NCBI GenBank assembly: GCA_033026295.1
Contig: CM065175.1
Coordinates: forward strand, 23,570,837 to 23,634,836
From: Channa striata
Lineage: Eukaryota; Chordata; Actinopteri; Anabantiformes; Channidae
Length of the DNA stretch: 64,000 nucleotides
Direction of reading: 5' to 3'
Shown here piece after piece: positions 14,198 to 27,386 of this stretch (positions are counted from its first letter, which is position 1; every line of letters starts with the position of its first letter). Under the pieces are notes generated by a model that saw only the letters and a list, made by a program, of their open reading frames with translations, was not told the DNA's origin and searched no databases. The position numbers and the translations under genes are program-made.

Positions 14198-14315
14198 GGG
14201 TTCGAGGTTTCAGTGTCTTGTGTAAGGACAGTTTCACAGAAGGTCTAGCATCGAACCACCGGCTACGGGGTTCGTACTGTGGATGGCCATTCTACCGAGT
14301 GAGCCACAGACACTC
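14198..14315 (-). mobile_element. tRNA-derived SINE relic
   Basis: Read on the minus strand it begins ctgtggctcactcggtagaa (A-box-like). It then has ccggtggttcgatgct (B-box GGTTCGA) and continues with cttacacaagacactgaaac, which matches the 'gggcaagacactgaacccc' part of the teleost SINE. It belongs to the same family as the element at 3188 and lacks the 3' tail. Confidence 0.75.
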
Positions 14316-17300
14316 CAGATGTGCGATGAAACGGGATCTTATCACCTCCTACACTGCGCACAGCGTTCACATGCTGCTGTCAGACTTTCTGTAGCCAGAA
14401 AATAATAAATTAACACCAACATTAAATGCATTACTACTTCCGTACTGTAAGCTGCTGTAACCATGAGCCGCCCCATGAAGAGCTCATACACTCTAGTGTT
14501 TCAGTGAGGGCGCTGCTCCAGTGGAAACCTGTGGAGTGACCTACAAATATTTGAGAAGTGAGTCTGTTGGCCGAGTGAGACATAAAAAAAAAGGATCTGT
14601 TCAGGTATATTTACTGGAGAACAGGGAGGTAAATCTGTTTATAACCCAGTTTAAATGGAGTCGCCTTTTACTAATTAACTACCTCATTCTCAATCAGTGG
14701 AATCGCACACGATGGTGGTTGTAATGAATATTAAAGCCTTGCTTTAAGACACAAACTAAAAATAATACAGGGCAATGCAATCTACATTGAAGGCAATTCA
14801 TTTTCTTTGTGCCTAGAATGAATCACGACGCTTGTCTCAACACTAACAACAGGGGAAAGTCTGACACTTTTTTTCTTGTGTCTGGTCCGTCTCTGATTTG
14901 CTCGGTCCTCTTCTTTCGGGGTGGGAACATGTAGCCTTTGGCTCTTGTTGAGTGGGCAAGTGGAGTGGGATGGTGTCAGGATTGCACAGCAGGGTGGGAA
15001 TGGGATGGGGAGGGTGAGGAGGAGGTTTAAAATTCGATATCAGTGCTGATGTTGATTTAGGTATCCAATGATGAGCTACACCATTACCACCTCCTGGTGG
15101 TTTTAATATAAAAAAAATCGGATGAATTATTAGATGCTGACTTATCATAATGGGTTAACTACATGTCAGCACAGAAACTTCCACCACCTCGTCACATTCT
15201 GGCTTTGTTTAGCTGCAAACTGCTCCCGGTGTCCATGTCGAGGAATGTATGTGGAAACGGGGAAAAATCTCGGTGTCCAAAAGGATCATTAGCCGCATTC
15301 AGCTGATTCGGGCGAAGCATGGAGACGCGAGTTATTAGCTGCTAGTTGTTCATGTGCAGCTAATTTTTCTGTCTAAATGAAACTGGTTTATGATCTGTGA
15401 GTAGGACACGTGGATGTTTGGGTTGTAGGAGCACTGGAGCTGACACGTAGCTGACCAGTGATGAAAAGCAGGAGAAATGTTGTAGCTGATATTTGGCAGC
15501 TACTTTGCTAACTGGGGCTTCATCATTTCACTTTATGTTTAACTAAATGTTTATGGGCATGTTTTACAAAAGTACTGCATAAGTAACATAAAAGTATTAA
15601 GTTGCAACCTTGGAAAGTAACCTATTGATTTTAATGAACAGCAATGAATAACCTGTATTATATGATACATATAGATCCACAAGGACAAACTGAGGACAAA
15701 ACATTGCATCAAAATGCTGCTGCTGAAGAACTATTGAGCTGAAATTAACAATCAGTTTTGCAGTGCTATGTTTTTTTTTTTTACTTCAGATAAGGTTTCC
15801 CTCAATAACAGAGCAGACTTAGATAAAGCCAATTTACAATTTGCACAAAAAACTTTTAAGGCCAAATTCATTAATGTGGATTATCACATCACATTCTGCA
15901 GAGGTTAATGAGGGAGAGACGGGTTTACCTACTGTGCATCAAACTACAAAATGAAAGCACAGAGGAGTGTAACAATGCTAAAAATATAAGGTAAAAATAT
16001 TCCTCCGTACATTTGCAGCTTCATACTGGATTTTACCACATTAAAAGGTGAATAAAGAGTATTATCATCTTTTATGATAGCATCCACTCTGTTGTTGAAC
16101 TGTGAAATATTTTGCCGAACACATCTTGAGAGAGATCTTTTAGATGCCAAAACCAAACCACAAGCAGTAAGTGATGCAACATCAAACAAACACGAGTGAA
16201 AAACATTTTTGTCTAGTTAAGAAAAATGATTTTCTCCTGTCACAGTTATGAAATGTTAATGAAGTCTTTTTTATATTGGTGGTAAATGCTTACGCTGCAC
16301 TGTAATTATCCAGCAAAATTAATGTCTTCATTATATGTTAATTAGCTCCTAAAGTGTAAAATGTTTTCTGGAAACTTTAAAAAGGTGCGTGTCAGTGCAC
16401 GGAAAAGGAAAAATGGATGCATCTGCATTGCTCGGTGGGTTGCGACAGAAACAGAGGAGCCAAAAAAGCCTATTGAGGCGTTGTGTGTTTGACTAATCGC
16501 AGATCAACTGTGCAGCCTGGTATCATACATACAATTGTGTCACTACATCAGGTATCCAGCTGGGATTCTTGTCAGATGTCTCCATTCATCAATATCATGT
16601 GAAAAATACAGGCTTTTACCCCCGTGATAAATAATGGATGGAGGTTGATGTATTAGTGTTGTCACAAACACATGGATGGGTGTTTGGCAGCTGCAGCAGC
16701 GACGGTATCTGCAGTTTAATCTTCTCTCAGCGCATGGAAATGTTGCGAACCGCCAGGCCCTCTATGAATCTGAGGTCATGTCTTTCTATTTGGTGAAAGG
16801 AGCCTCTCATTCATCATTTTGGGCGACAATAAATAGGTCCTAAGTGTTTCCAGAACGTGTTCAGCGTAAGCCCGCTTGAAAGGAAGATGCTCAGCATCCT
16901 AAATCCAGACTGAATAGAATTGTCTAAATAAGGACGGGCACATATAGCAGCCTGGTGCTCGATCTCACCACTCCATCTCACCTATCCCCTCCAAGTCTCT
17001 CCACCTTGGTACGATTTCGGTTCTGGTTGTGACCCAAATAGCTACCGTGGTCCTGTGCTGGCAGTCGGTCTAAGAGCCACGTGGGGGCAGGTTACTTTAC
17101 CTTAGCCCACTTGAACTCCCAGGCCCGAAATGGATCATCTCATAGCCGTACAGAAAATCATAGCGTGTTGACTGTGCACTTTGATTTTCATAGGAATAAA
17201 CAAACAGGATACAGGCGTGTTAATTAGTGAGTTTACCAGAGAGCCCACAATCTGCAGCAGCCAATGTTTTGACATAAAGCAGATTTTGATACCTTAGTTT

Positions 17301-19245
17301 GAGCAGAGCCAGGCGAACACCTCCACTTTCCACTCGTTGTAGTTAACTTAGACAAGCGGCCGCTGGGTGTAGTTTCATATTTAGGATAGACATGAAAACA
17401 GTATCAGTGTCCTCATGAATAAGGGTATTTTCCACGGGGGCCTGGATTCTTCATACTTCACCCTTCTCGCCAGTGCCAGCACATGTTTTTGAACATGCTT
17501 AATATATTAGGCAACTGCTGGCTCGTTGTTTTGAGGGATTTATTTGCACTTTCATTTCACAGCTGATTTTAAGTTTCCCTTTTCCGTCGTGCCTGCAGCT
17601 GTTCACGATGACTTTGAACCTGCGGAGATATTGGGGGCTGGATTTTACTGCCTGTGTGAATTAATTTGTCTTCTTATCTTATCTTTTCTGGGAATGTACC
17701 CATCAATAAAAGCACTAATATTGAAAAACTATGAGGGCAGCATACACATCAAGTGAGAAACGACGACTGAAATGTGTGGCCAAAAACTGGCATCGTTCCG
17801 TTTCAGATATTACAATACGGTATATTTGATTATAATGGCTCATCAATCTTTGTGAAGACTAAAACCTCAGACTAATTTACTCTATTGTCTTCGAGTCTTC
17901 GAGCCCTTATCAGGCTCAGTCTAATGTGCAGGGGATTTTACAGAAATAGGTCATATGTCTTACATATGATCTATTACATCCACTTCCATCTGCTTTTTTC
18001 TAGATCTGATAATTACTAACTGCCTGTTACCTACTATTTTTTAAAATGTTGTTCTTTGGGCGTGTTCACCACAGAGGTTCTGTAGTGGTGTCAGTGTTCA
18101 GTGTCCTGTGATTGTAAATATGCTTACAACCTGGTTAACTGGCATGTCAGCTAACTATATGTCAACTGTGCATCAGGGTTTGACCGGCTGCAAGCCTCAT
18201 ATAAGAACCGAGGGAAATATTAGTCCAGTTGAATCAGCACAAATGTTTGGGAGCGAATAGGCAGCAACGACGTCATCATCGTAGACAGAGGACGTCGCTA
18301 GGGAGAACTTTAAATAGCTGAATGAGATGAAAAGGTGGAGGATAAAGGAAGAGGAAGAAAGAAAGAAGGACCCAGAGAGACTGAGCCGGGCTGAACAAAC
18401 AGAGGAAGACCGTCATCAGAGGGTCAGTTTCTCAGAGTCCAAAGAGAGTTCGAGCAGACATTACAGTGATATAAAGGAGGAAATAAAACAGGACGGAAAG
18501 TTTAAAAGGATACAGATAAATGACGGAAGAAATAAAGACAACTCAGAAAATGTGTGTGTATTGGAGGTATCAATACATAACTCACATTTCAAGATAACTG
18601 ATAAATCACCGAACCTGACAAAGCAAGTCAGGCCAGTCAAAATGTGGTTGAGAGAAAACAGCTGCCTCTAAGCTCTGATCAGATGTGATGCTTTTATCTC
18701 AGCTCAGAAGCCGAGTGCTGCTGCGAGCGCTGCTAGCAGCAGAGAGACTAATGGCTCAAAGGATGCAAAGAGCTTTAAATCGCTGCCGTTGCTATGCGAC
18801 AACCCTGTTATTATTAGCAAGCTAACCTGAAAAAACTCGGGTGATAATGTTTCTGAAAATCTAAACGGACAAGAGGAAGAGAAGTTGATTAAAGATGACA
18901 CATGATGCGAGGCGTCACCAGAAAAAAGCTTCCCAAAGTTGGAGTTGTCAGGCTGTTTATATTCAATTCTCCAGTGGCCCTTGGTACATGGACAAACGTG
19001 CTTACCGTAATCATCATCAGGCCTCTTTCAGCCAAAAAACACATTTTAAAGTTCCGTTGAAAGTAATAAAACTTGGGATCAGATATCAGACAGCCGGCCG
19101 ACTTAGTCATATCAAGTGGTTATTATCTGCAGTCGCATAATTCACTCTTATTGCAACCCCTCAGCTACAGTTTAGCATGAAAAAGTGTCGGGATAAATGC
19201 AAACAGGCAACTCCGTCTGCTGAACGTTATGTTCATAATTCATAT

Positions 19246-19510
19246 ATATTCATCCATCCATTATCAGTAACTGCTTTTTTCTGTTCAGGGTCGTATCACA
19301 GCTGTCGTGAGTTCCTCAGTCTGTCTCGGGACCAACACAGAGAGACACACACAGACAGACGGGCAATTTACAATCACCGGGTATTAACATGCGTGTCTTT
19401 GGACTGTGGGAGGAAACCGAAGGGGGGGACGTGCAAACTCCACACAGAAGCTGTGAACCGCCGAGCTTCCACCTGTGAGGCAGCAGCACAACATCTGGGA
19501 GACCACAGAC
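19246..19510 (+). mobile_element. L2-like/SINE teleost repeat, fairly complete
   Basis: The copy shows the family's blocks in order: catccatccattatc, ctgttcagggtcgtatcacagctg, agtctgtctcgggaccaacacagagagacac, gggcaatttacaatcaccg, catgcgtgtctttggactgtgggaggaaaccg, and gtgcaaactccacacagaagc. The (catc)n start is the reverse complement of the (atgg)n tail, so the element's sense strand is minus relative to this text. It is decayed, with no reading frame. Confidence 0.85.
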
Positions 19511-20058
19511 TGACTTACATGAACCACGGCGCTTAAGGTGCCTAAACCTACTACAACCACACGTGACTCAATAGTCGAACTCAGGTCTGTGTTGCGAGAG
19601 CGGTGCACTTTCAACGTCCACCGTACTCCTTCACTCTGTTGCTAGTAATAAATGCAGCCGTTCACTTATTAAATAAATGCGGTGCATTATAACACAAGCC
19701 AGTCACTGATTACATTTCCTACAAAACATAATTGCAGTTGCAGTTTAGCTGCACAGGAACATCATTTTAAGGAGACAGGGTTTGTACTAAAAAGTACAAA
19801 ATGGATGATACCCACTTTGTTTTTTCAAATAACTTGGCCTGAATGTGGATTTTGTCCCTCCTCATCTATACTGAAATAATTCCAGCGCTGGTCTCTGCAG
19901 GGCCAGTACAGGAATCTTTCAATATATATACATGCTTATTGGAAATTATGTAAATCTACACGCTGAAATATTTCATTTCATTGAATAAAAGATTGTTGTT
20001 TGGATCTTGATTAAAAGCTCAGAGGGGTTTAGAGACGTTAAAGGTTTTATCTGCTCAC

Positions 20059-20164
20059 CCATCTCGGGATGGTGCCTTCCCTCCACAGGAACGCTGACTG
20101 TCCGCCGCAGCAGCTTGTTCCTGTGAGACTCTGAGCGCCTCTCGCGCATCAGCAACGGGTGAAC
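20059..20164 (-). CDS. syngap1: SynGAP coding exon c (PH-domain segment)
   Basis: The 106-nt exon encodes VHPLLMRERRSESHRNKLL, then RRTVSVPVEGRHHPEM, ending in phase 1. This matches human SynGAP HPLLIRDRRSESSRNKLL and RRTVSVPVEGRPHGE nearly residue for residue. The acceptor is ctctctctgtgcag just above 20164 and the donor is GTGAGC at 20058. The basic RRxS/T-V-S-V cluster is a conserved part of the split PH region near the N-terminus, which precedes the C2 and RasGAP domains. The exon enters in phase 0, which agrees with the end of exon b (...LDQEE). The phase-1 exit predicts an acidic residue or glycine next, fitting human H-E-Y-H-L. Confidence 0.93.
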
Positions 20165-20618
20165 CTGCACAGAGAGAGCACGTAATCAGTTAGTTAAAGA
20201 TAAAAATATAAAATGAAGGCACTCAACTTTGTGTTCTCCGGTGGATTTGAGGAGATATTATTATGGCTCAAACTGATTTCAAAAAAACATGGGACACAAC
20301 TGAACTAACAGCTGTATAAAACAGCTGTGGCCAAAATGGATCTCGTGGCCGTCAATTATTAAAACAGGTGAATGAACTGACAAACATCTGGTAAAGCAAC
20401 AAGCAGTATATGTGAGGTTAATGGGAGGTCAGGTACAAACTACACACTACCGGTTACATCGGGTCCTTTAAAGTCTTACAGCACGTCAGTCAACAAAAGT
20501 AGATGCAAGAATGGCTCGTCTGGTGAAAGACAAAGTTAGAAAAAACTCCTCCACAGCAGTTCTTTATGTGATATAGTGTGTCTGATGTAGAAGAACTAAA
20601 AAATAACAGAAAAAAGAA

Positions 20619-20643
20619 ATATATATATATAGAGAGAGAGAGA
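20619..20643 (+). repeat. (AT)6(AG)6 compound microsatellite
   Basis: An AT run is followed directly by an AG run. Confidence 0.9.
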
Positions 20644-21240
20644 AAAATAAACCACATTTCATAGCTCCGCCATATTTGGCCCCACAGTCCCTGAATTCAT
20701 AAAAGTGAGACTTGAGGGAAAATAAATGGGAGAATGTGCCACACTAATCAAAAACACTGGTCCTTTTGAAACATTCTAGTTACACTCTGAAAATACAGCG
20801 TGCACGGTGAAGTGCAGACCCATAAATCTTGACTGAACACCAAAGCTAGGACTTTGTTGCCACTCCGCAGCACAGCAGAGCAACAATAAAAAGTGACTGC
20901 GGAAATTCACGAGCTTTCCATTCAAAATCGGATGCCCACAAAGCTCAACAATTGTACAACTTCCGCTGCTTCCTACACACATTATTGACACCTCCACCAA
21001 GATTTGACAATGGATCAAATCTGATGAAGATTTTTTTTTCCAAAATTCTACTGTGCACTGTTTTCACTTTTAAATTACTTTGTGGCAAACAAGTTAAAAA
21101 ATAAAGTGCGTGCGCTACTTCTCAGAACACAATGAACAGGAATAAAAAGAACAGGACTTATTTGGGTCTGGATTCGTCAGCTGGTCGGGTGCGTGCACAT
21201 GTTGAGCCGAGACATCGTAACACACATTACAAATGTGCCG

Positions 21241-21242
<2 letters not shown>

Positions 21243-21282
<40 letters not shown>
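21243..21282 (+). repeat. (CA)20 microsatellite
   Basis: This is a perfect 40-bp CA run in intron 2. It generates overlapping Thr-His or Val-Cys ORFs that are not genes. Confidence 0.97.
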
Positions 21283-21284
<2 letters not shown>

Positions 21285-24200
21285 AAGCTACGGCACCATG
21301 CTTGTCAATTTGCACAGACCACCACAAACCCAGCGGTCAGCTGATGACCAGCTCTGCTTCGACCCTTGTTGTGCTTGTTCTTCAGCGCTGCAAACTGTCC
21401 AAGCAGCTTCATTGGGGGCTGAATAATGGATTCAAAGTGATTTAAATTTCCAAAACGCATCCAGCTTTAGTCTTGTGAAAGTGAATTGCAATCACTCTCC
21501 GCCATGTTTTTTTTTTTAATCGACAAAGTCACGGCATCTGTGGAAATGATACAGCAGCAGCCTTGTTTGCCGTTGATGATAATTACGGGGAGACTTTGCT
21601 TTTTCAGTGTGCCCCACCGAGGCTGGCATCTAACAAAAATGCACATAAAAGAGCTGGTGTGAACACAGACAGCCCTTGTCAGAAAGTGGTAATAACTGCA
21701 GAGAGCAGCGTAGGATAGTGCAGCCCGGGGGGCTTTGGGGCGAAGGCAACAATAGTGAAGGACACTGGCAGGTCACACTGAGCCATATGTCCCGCAAGAC
21801 AGCCGAGTGCCACTCAATTTAAAGGAGCTCTGTTAACATGAAAGAGCGCCTGAGCTGCTTTTTGTGTGAATGTGTACGAAACCGCCGAGTTTGGTGTGTG
21901 TGTGTCCATCAAAGCAAGGGCACATAAAAATTTAATGTAGACACTTCAAGCTACTAATATTCTCCACTATTAGGTTCCAGACGTATCACACTGGGCACAT
22001 GAACACACACACACACGGCAATAATGTAGTTAGGGCAGCGGAGCGAAAGCTGCTTCACGTCACAGCATCAGCATCCGGTTTATGTGAATCTCCTTATCCA
22101 GCTCAATCAGGGCCCAGCATCATAAATCAGCCTTCGTGATTACTCTCCGCTTTGCGATTTTTGCAATGAAAGTGCACAGAAAGTACGACGTAATGCCGCC
22201 CTTCCCTGGGAACCAACATATTGCTTGTCGTGATGAAATTATTGTACAGAGCCCTTAATGAAAAATATATTAAGCAGCATCCATTCTTTATGAGCCCAAT
22301 GGGAGAATGTACGGAGCACATACAGTGCGCTAATTTACTGAGTTCCCCTGTTGTTGGGACAAATATAATGAGAGGTTTTGTCATTTATCAAGTATTTTTG
22401 TCTCGCTGGCAGTCCGCAACCCTTTCTGCGTCGGCCCAGTGTAGGATATATTTAAACAGGTACAATTACTGGATGGATTGTGACAAAACTTAGTTCAAAC
22501 ATAATTCAATAGCCTTACCCAACTACATTGCCATTAGCCACAGATGTACTAATAATAAATCTGACGCACTTCACTATCATGCTAAACATAAGCAGTTTTT
22601 TCCACCATCACTTGTCTCTGACAGAAGGCTGCAAGATGTATTGCTACCTATTGTAAGGACACAATGATCCAAATTTAGAGCAAAAGCAACTTGTTGAAAT
22701 AAAGCTAAGATGGCACGGCAACAGCATTAAACAGCACGATCAACTGAAAAGGCTGAATCTGTGGAAATGTATGTTTTACTTGCTCATTAATTAGATTTGC
22801 TTTTATTGTAAATGGTTGTTTTCGTAAAGATTGTTGTGATGACAACAAAGGACATAAAAAAAGATGCAAAGCAAAGAAGGAGAGAGACCTAGAGGTCACT
22901 GTCACACTTCCAACAGACGCAGAAATCCTTAAAGTGCTTTTTTAAGTTCAACGACTGATGACGAAGAAAAGAAAAGCGGTGTTACAGATGTTTTAAAAGC
23001 CTACACGTACTGTAGCGCTGCATAAACATACTGTCAATAAGCCATTAGAATGAAGATTTTCCTATGAACACGAATATTTGTTACAGCCAATCCAACTGCA
23101 TTAACTACCACAATATTCAAACCTAAATACGAGCCAAATAATGTTCATATAAACTTCAGTAAAGTAGAAGCTCATCAACACTGTTGATGTGTTGTGCCGT
23201 GTTGTGAGGATCTCCCTGTTTTTCTGTGTGTGATTTGACTTGATCGTGGAGCTTAAAAAGATTCGCCAAAGTGGGTCAGTGCTGCTGCTTTAGTAGGTCG
23301 GTGGAGAAGCGCCGCCTTACCTTTGCCCCATTTCCATCACATCTGCACAAGTTAAGCAACTTTTTTTTTAGCCAAACTGAAACAAAAGACTTGGAGGTAT
23401 CTAAATATAAGCACGGTAGCAGCCTGAGTGCAAAGTGCACCTCACAAGATGGCGCCCGCATCCCTCAACAGTCAACATAAGTTCTCTACAGATGAATACA
23501 CCCAGTGAAAGTGGTAGGTTTTGTTGTGTGGCTGGTGTGGGTCTAAAGGTTTGACAGTATTTATTTCACCATTGCCCCACACACTGACATCATTAACCCA
23601 GAAAAAAGACGCCCAGCTTCGATGTCAATTCAAGCCTTTTAAATGCATCCTGCCTTAATTTGAATCCAAGTCTTGTCAGTGCCGCAGCTCTTCTCTAACC
23701 CTCTTTTAATTCTCTCTGCCAGATTAATGGAGAAAACCGCAGCGGAGTGGCCGAGCACTCCGTTCGACTAATTGAATATGCTTTAGTGCCGATGAGTAAC
23801 AGTAAACCTGAATTAACCTCACATTCTGCCACCCTTCGACCATCAGGACTGCAAATAAAGCCGCAGTTGCATACTGGGCTTTTATTGGGACCATGATGCT
23901 TTATGGTATTTCTAAATAAGCAAAGTGGTTGCGTGATGGCTGACTGAGCGCTGTGCCAGCTCTGACTGTAAAAAAAAGCAATCACAGGAGCGTGGGGAGG
24001 TAGCAAACTCAAAGTCCAGGTAATATCCTTGGATGGTTTTGCTCGAATTGAAGGGATAGTTACATGATTTTAGAAGGGTTGAAGCAATTCTTCTGTCGGT
24101 CCAGTTTTCCAGCTGTTACCATGGAAATGGGCTGTGTTTACTCTTCCGTCAGTACGAGTTGTGAGAAGGTCACAAAATGCACGTTTGCGCCTTTTCCTTC

Positions 24201-26863
24201 CACATCAGCATCGATGGAAGGAAACTGGAATCAAAATCAAAGGGTGTAAATGTGTATTTCACAACGCGAGCAAAGCACAAGGAGATCAAATTGTCCCAGA
24301 TCCCAGAGTTTTAAAAAGTAAAATTCTGGACTTGCCATCTAGACTACCCTACACTACCTAATTACAAGGATCTAAATATAGCAATTTTCTTCAATCACAT
24401 CTACTTGAACCAGAACAAGCCTACTCATTCTCTCCACTAATGCCGCCCTGCCCAGTGCAATTCATCACTGGCAGCTTGACTCATGGAAAAGACCCAGAAT
24501 ACCTTTCCACATCAGCCCACCAATAAGCATCAGACTAGCGGGGGTGGAAACACCTGGAGGCTATTTTTACATTGCATATGGCACGATTTGATTGGTCAGT
24601 TGTTGCAGGGTCTGCAGCTGGAGATATACCACCAGCTCTGGGGCTGCCATCGCCGGGCACAGAAAAGCTGGCAGGCCAGCACTCAGCATTAGGCTAGCGG
24701 TCTGACTTTCACGCCCTCGGACGGTGGAGTTACTGTAAAGCACATTCGCAGATTCGTGGCACCGATTTTATTGCTAAAATAAACACTATGGAAGGGCCCA
24801 GTGCGGAGCCACTTAAAAGCTGCAAAGTTCCCGAAGCCCCACTGGACAAAACAAACCTCTCACTGCTCGTTCTTAAGGTCAGGGTATGCTGGCCTCTTAA
24901 GAAAGAAACAGGTGTTTTTACCAGCTACACTTGAAGGAGGAGACTTTCACAAGGGGAAAGGCGCAGCAACTGGAAAAACTCGAATAAAATCACTTTTGGA
25001 CCCCACCGCTGTTGGTAAAACTTGGTAAAACTCCAAAAGACTTTGGAGTTCACTGTGTGAACAATGAAATAAAACGGACACACAGAGAGAAATTTAATTC
25101 CTTTCTCCAATTTTTTACCCTGATGTCTTTAGGTAGAATTCAAGAAAAACACTAACACCTTGTGGGCAACATGAATATCTTCAACAAATGTCAGGAAGAA
25201 CTTAAGAATTTGATGATCCGTTGAAATGAGCCTACGCACCCCCTTATTTTGAAATTCTGTTTTCATACAAATAATATTTAACCACGTTCAGCTTGTACAT
25301 TTTAATTGATTAATTGAACTTTTTTATATGCTCCTTGATCTGATGATTAAAAAAACACTTGTACCAGCTGAATGTGCATTATTATTATGATGATGGGTTA
25401 AGGGTTAAGTCTGGGGTTAATGTAAAGGGATCGAGGGGGGAAGTGCAACCTACAGTATTTAGTGTCTTGACAGGTTGTGAAACAGCAGTGTTGCAATTGT
25501 CCATCTGGGGAGACGTGTGGATGATGAATGGGTATAATCCAAAAAATGACAACACTTGATCACAAAATGGGTCCAAATGACTCTCACAAATCTACGAATG
25601 TCTGCAGTTGGGACATTTCATTGAAGTTTCTGGACGGTGCTTGGGCACTGTTGACACAAGCGGTGCAGCAAACAATTTCGTCCAATCTGGAATGAGAATT
25701 TTATGCTTGATGAATTTAAGCATCCGTGACAACTGTTATAATGGGCAGGACTGCAATCAATCCATTTTTGATGAGAATTTTACTAATCAGACAATTAAAA
25801 ATGAACGCGTCAGATGTTAGTTCAGAACCCAACACATCATCTGAGACAGACGATGCTCTTGGCGGGAAGGAAGGGGGCTTGGAAAGAGGGATGGTGGGCG
25901 TGGAGGACGATTCGGGGAGGAAGAGCCGGTGGAGGAGGGAAGGGAGTGCCACTGATCAGAAGCGGGAGGAGGAGGATGTTTTTGTTCAGCTTGGCAGGTT
26001 GTGTTGAGCGATGCTGCAGGCTGGCTAGCCCATATGTCACCACTGCTTCCTCGGGCCCAGCTGCGAGGGGCACTGGAATATGGTGGGGTGTCGTTAGTGT
26101 GTGTCGAAAGTACGCGGGTGTGCGAATAAGCAAGAAACGTATGAGACGTGAGGCAGTGAGCGTGCGCGCGTGTGTGAAACCGCAAGGAATAGGGTGTGTA
26201 ATGTGCAACAACTGTGCGATCCATTATTTCTTAACAGGGCACTAATCAAACCCTGCTGGCTGTCTCACTCTGGTTCAAACACAAACATATGCACAAAGGA
26301 ACGAACGCTCATCCGGACACACGTGCAGGCAATAAGACGACATGGCTGCGCACCTGCTCCAATGTAAAAGTACATGTGAACACACACAGTCTGATGCGTG
26401 GAAGTACGTGTCTCTCCTCAACACGTGATGCTCCGCGTCCTGACCTCACACACTGGAATGCTTTTCACAGAGTTACACATGATGAATAGGCCTTTCAGAC
26501 ACATAACCCATGAATGATCATTATTTAAAATTATTAAGTAGCATTTTGGAGATTAAAACAATGGTACAGATGTGATAAAGCACAATAAAAGTCGACTTGC
26601 ATCTTTGACTCTTTCCATGAATCCAGGGCAGGTTCAAAGTGCTGTTTAATAGCATATTAGTTTAAAGCGACAGCAATATTTCACATTTTTTCAAATGGAA
26701 ATATGCTCAATAATGTGGAGTACTGTCAAGCCAACATTTGAACAGCACTGGCAGCTGCACAGAGATATTGGCTACTAAAAGCGAGACTCACACTTCTGAC
26801 CAATCCGAAACAAGCAACATTTTCTGATTCATTAATAAGTTTTAGGGCGAGGGGGCAGGTCTA

Positions 26864-27075
26864 TCTCAGGCCCAACACAGAGAGACATACACAGCACACA
26901 CACAAACAACAATTTACAGCTATGGGGAGTTTTAGAGTCACCAATTCAACTAACATGCATGTTTTTGGACTGTGGGAGGCTTATGAAGTACGCAAAGGAA
27001 ACCCGTGCACGCACGTGCCAGTCATGGCGTGAACCTGCAACCCTCTAGCGGTGAGGTCACAGCGCTAACCACTCC
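26864..27075 (+). mobile_element. L2-like/SINE teleost repeat, left member of inverted pair
   Basis: The blocks aggcccaacacagagagacat, tttagagtcaccaatt, acatgcatgtttttggactgtgggagg, gtgaacctgcaaccct and gtgaggtcacagcgctaaccac follow the family order seen at 19246. It ends with the tRNA-like head of the element (reverse sense), so the relic is nearly complete on that side. Confidence 0.8.
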
Positions 27076-27204
27076 TTTGTAGCATTATTATCATAGTTCT
27101 TCATTGACATTTCATATGGATGACTTCCTGAAGGCCACTGCAGAGTGAGTGTGGCGGAGTGTAAAAAAAAAAAAAAGGGGAAGTATATCAGCAGTGGACC
27201 GAGG

Positions 27205-27386
27205 GGGAGCCTGGTTTCCTCCCACAGCCCAAAGACATGCATGTTGATTATTCAGTGACTCTGAATCGCATTTAAGTGTGAGTGGTTGTCTCCTGAGATA
27301 GACTGGAGACCTGCCCTCACCCACTGACAGCTGGGATAGGCTCCAGCCCTCTGTGACCCTGCATGTAGGAATAATGGACGGATGGA
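27205..27386 (+). mobile_element. L2-like/SINE teleost repeat, right member of inverted pair
   Basis: This is the opposite orientation to its neighbour. It reads ctggtttcctcccacagccc, aaagacatgcatgttg, gacctgccctcaccca, gacagctgggataggctcc and tgtgaccctgcat, ending aataatggacggatgga, which is the family's 3' tail. Confidence 0.85.

Larger units (their letters stand above)
1..20058 (-). other. syngap1: syngap1 intron 3 (partial, more than 20 kb)
   Basis: This is everything after the GTGAGC donor at 20058. The next SynGAP exon should begin, after a phase-1 junction, with codons for roughly E-Y-H-L, but I found no matching acceptor and exon down to base 1. Apart from the repeats listed separately (3.2, 4.7, 4.9, 5.4, 7.9, 11.6, 12.2, 13.4, 14.2 and 19.2 kb), the sequence is unremarkable single-copy-looking AT-rich DNA. 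Short ORFs within it show no family resemblance. The stretch 16.4-16.9 kb has the even composition of many vertebrate conserved non-coding elements, but that cannot be judged from one sequence. Confidence 0.75.

Noticed and set aside
14230..14312. Functional tRNA gene
   Set aside because: A- and B-box-like text is present, but no cloverleaf forms and the downstream sequence is SINE body.
18327..18671. 114-aa Glu/Lys/Arg-rich plus-strand ORF
   Set aside because: It is A/G-rich low-complexity translation. There is no homology I can recognise.
25814..26245. Overlapping ORFs of 124-143 aa on both strands
   Set aside because: Simultaneous openness on both strands points to G/C-rich composition. 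There are no splice sites or motifs in support.
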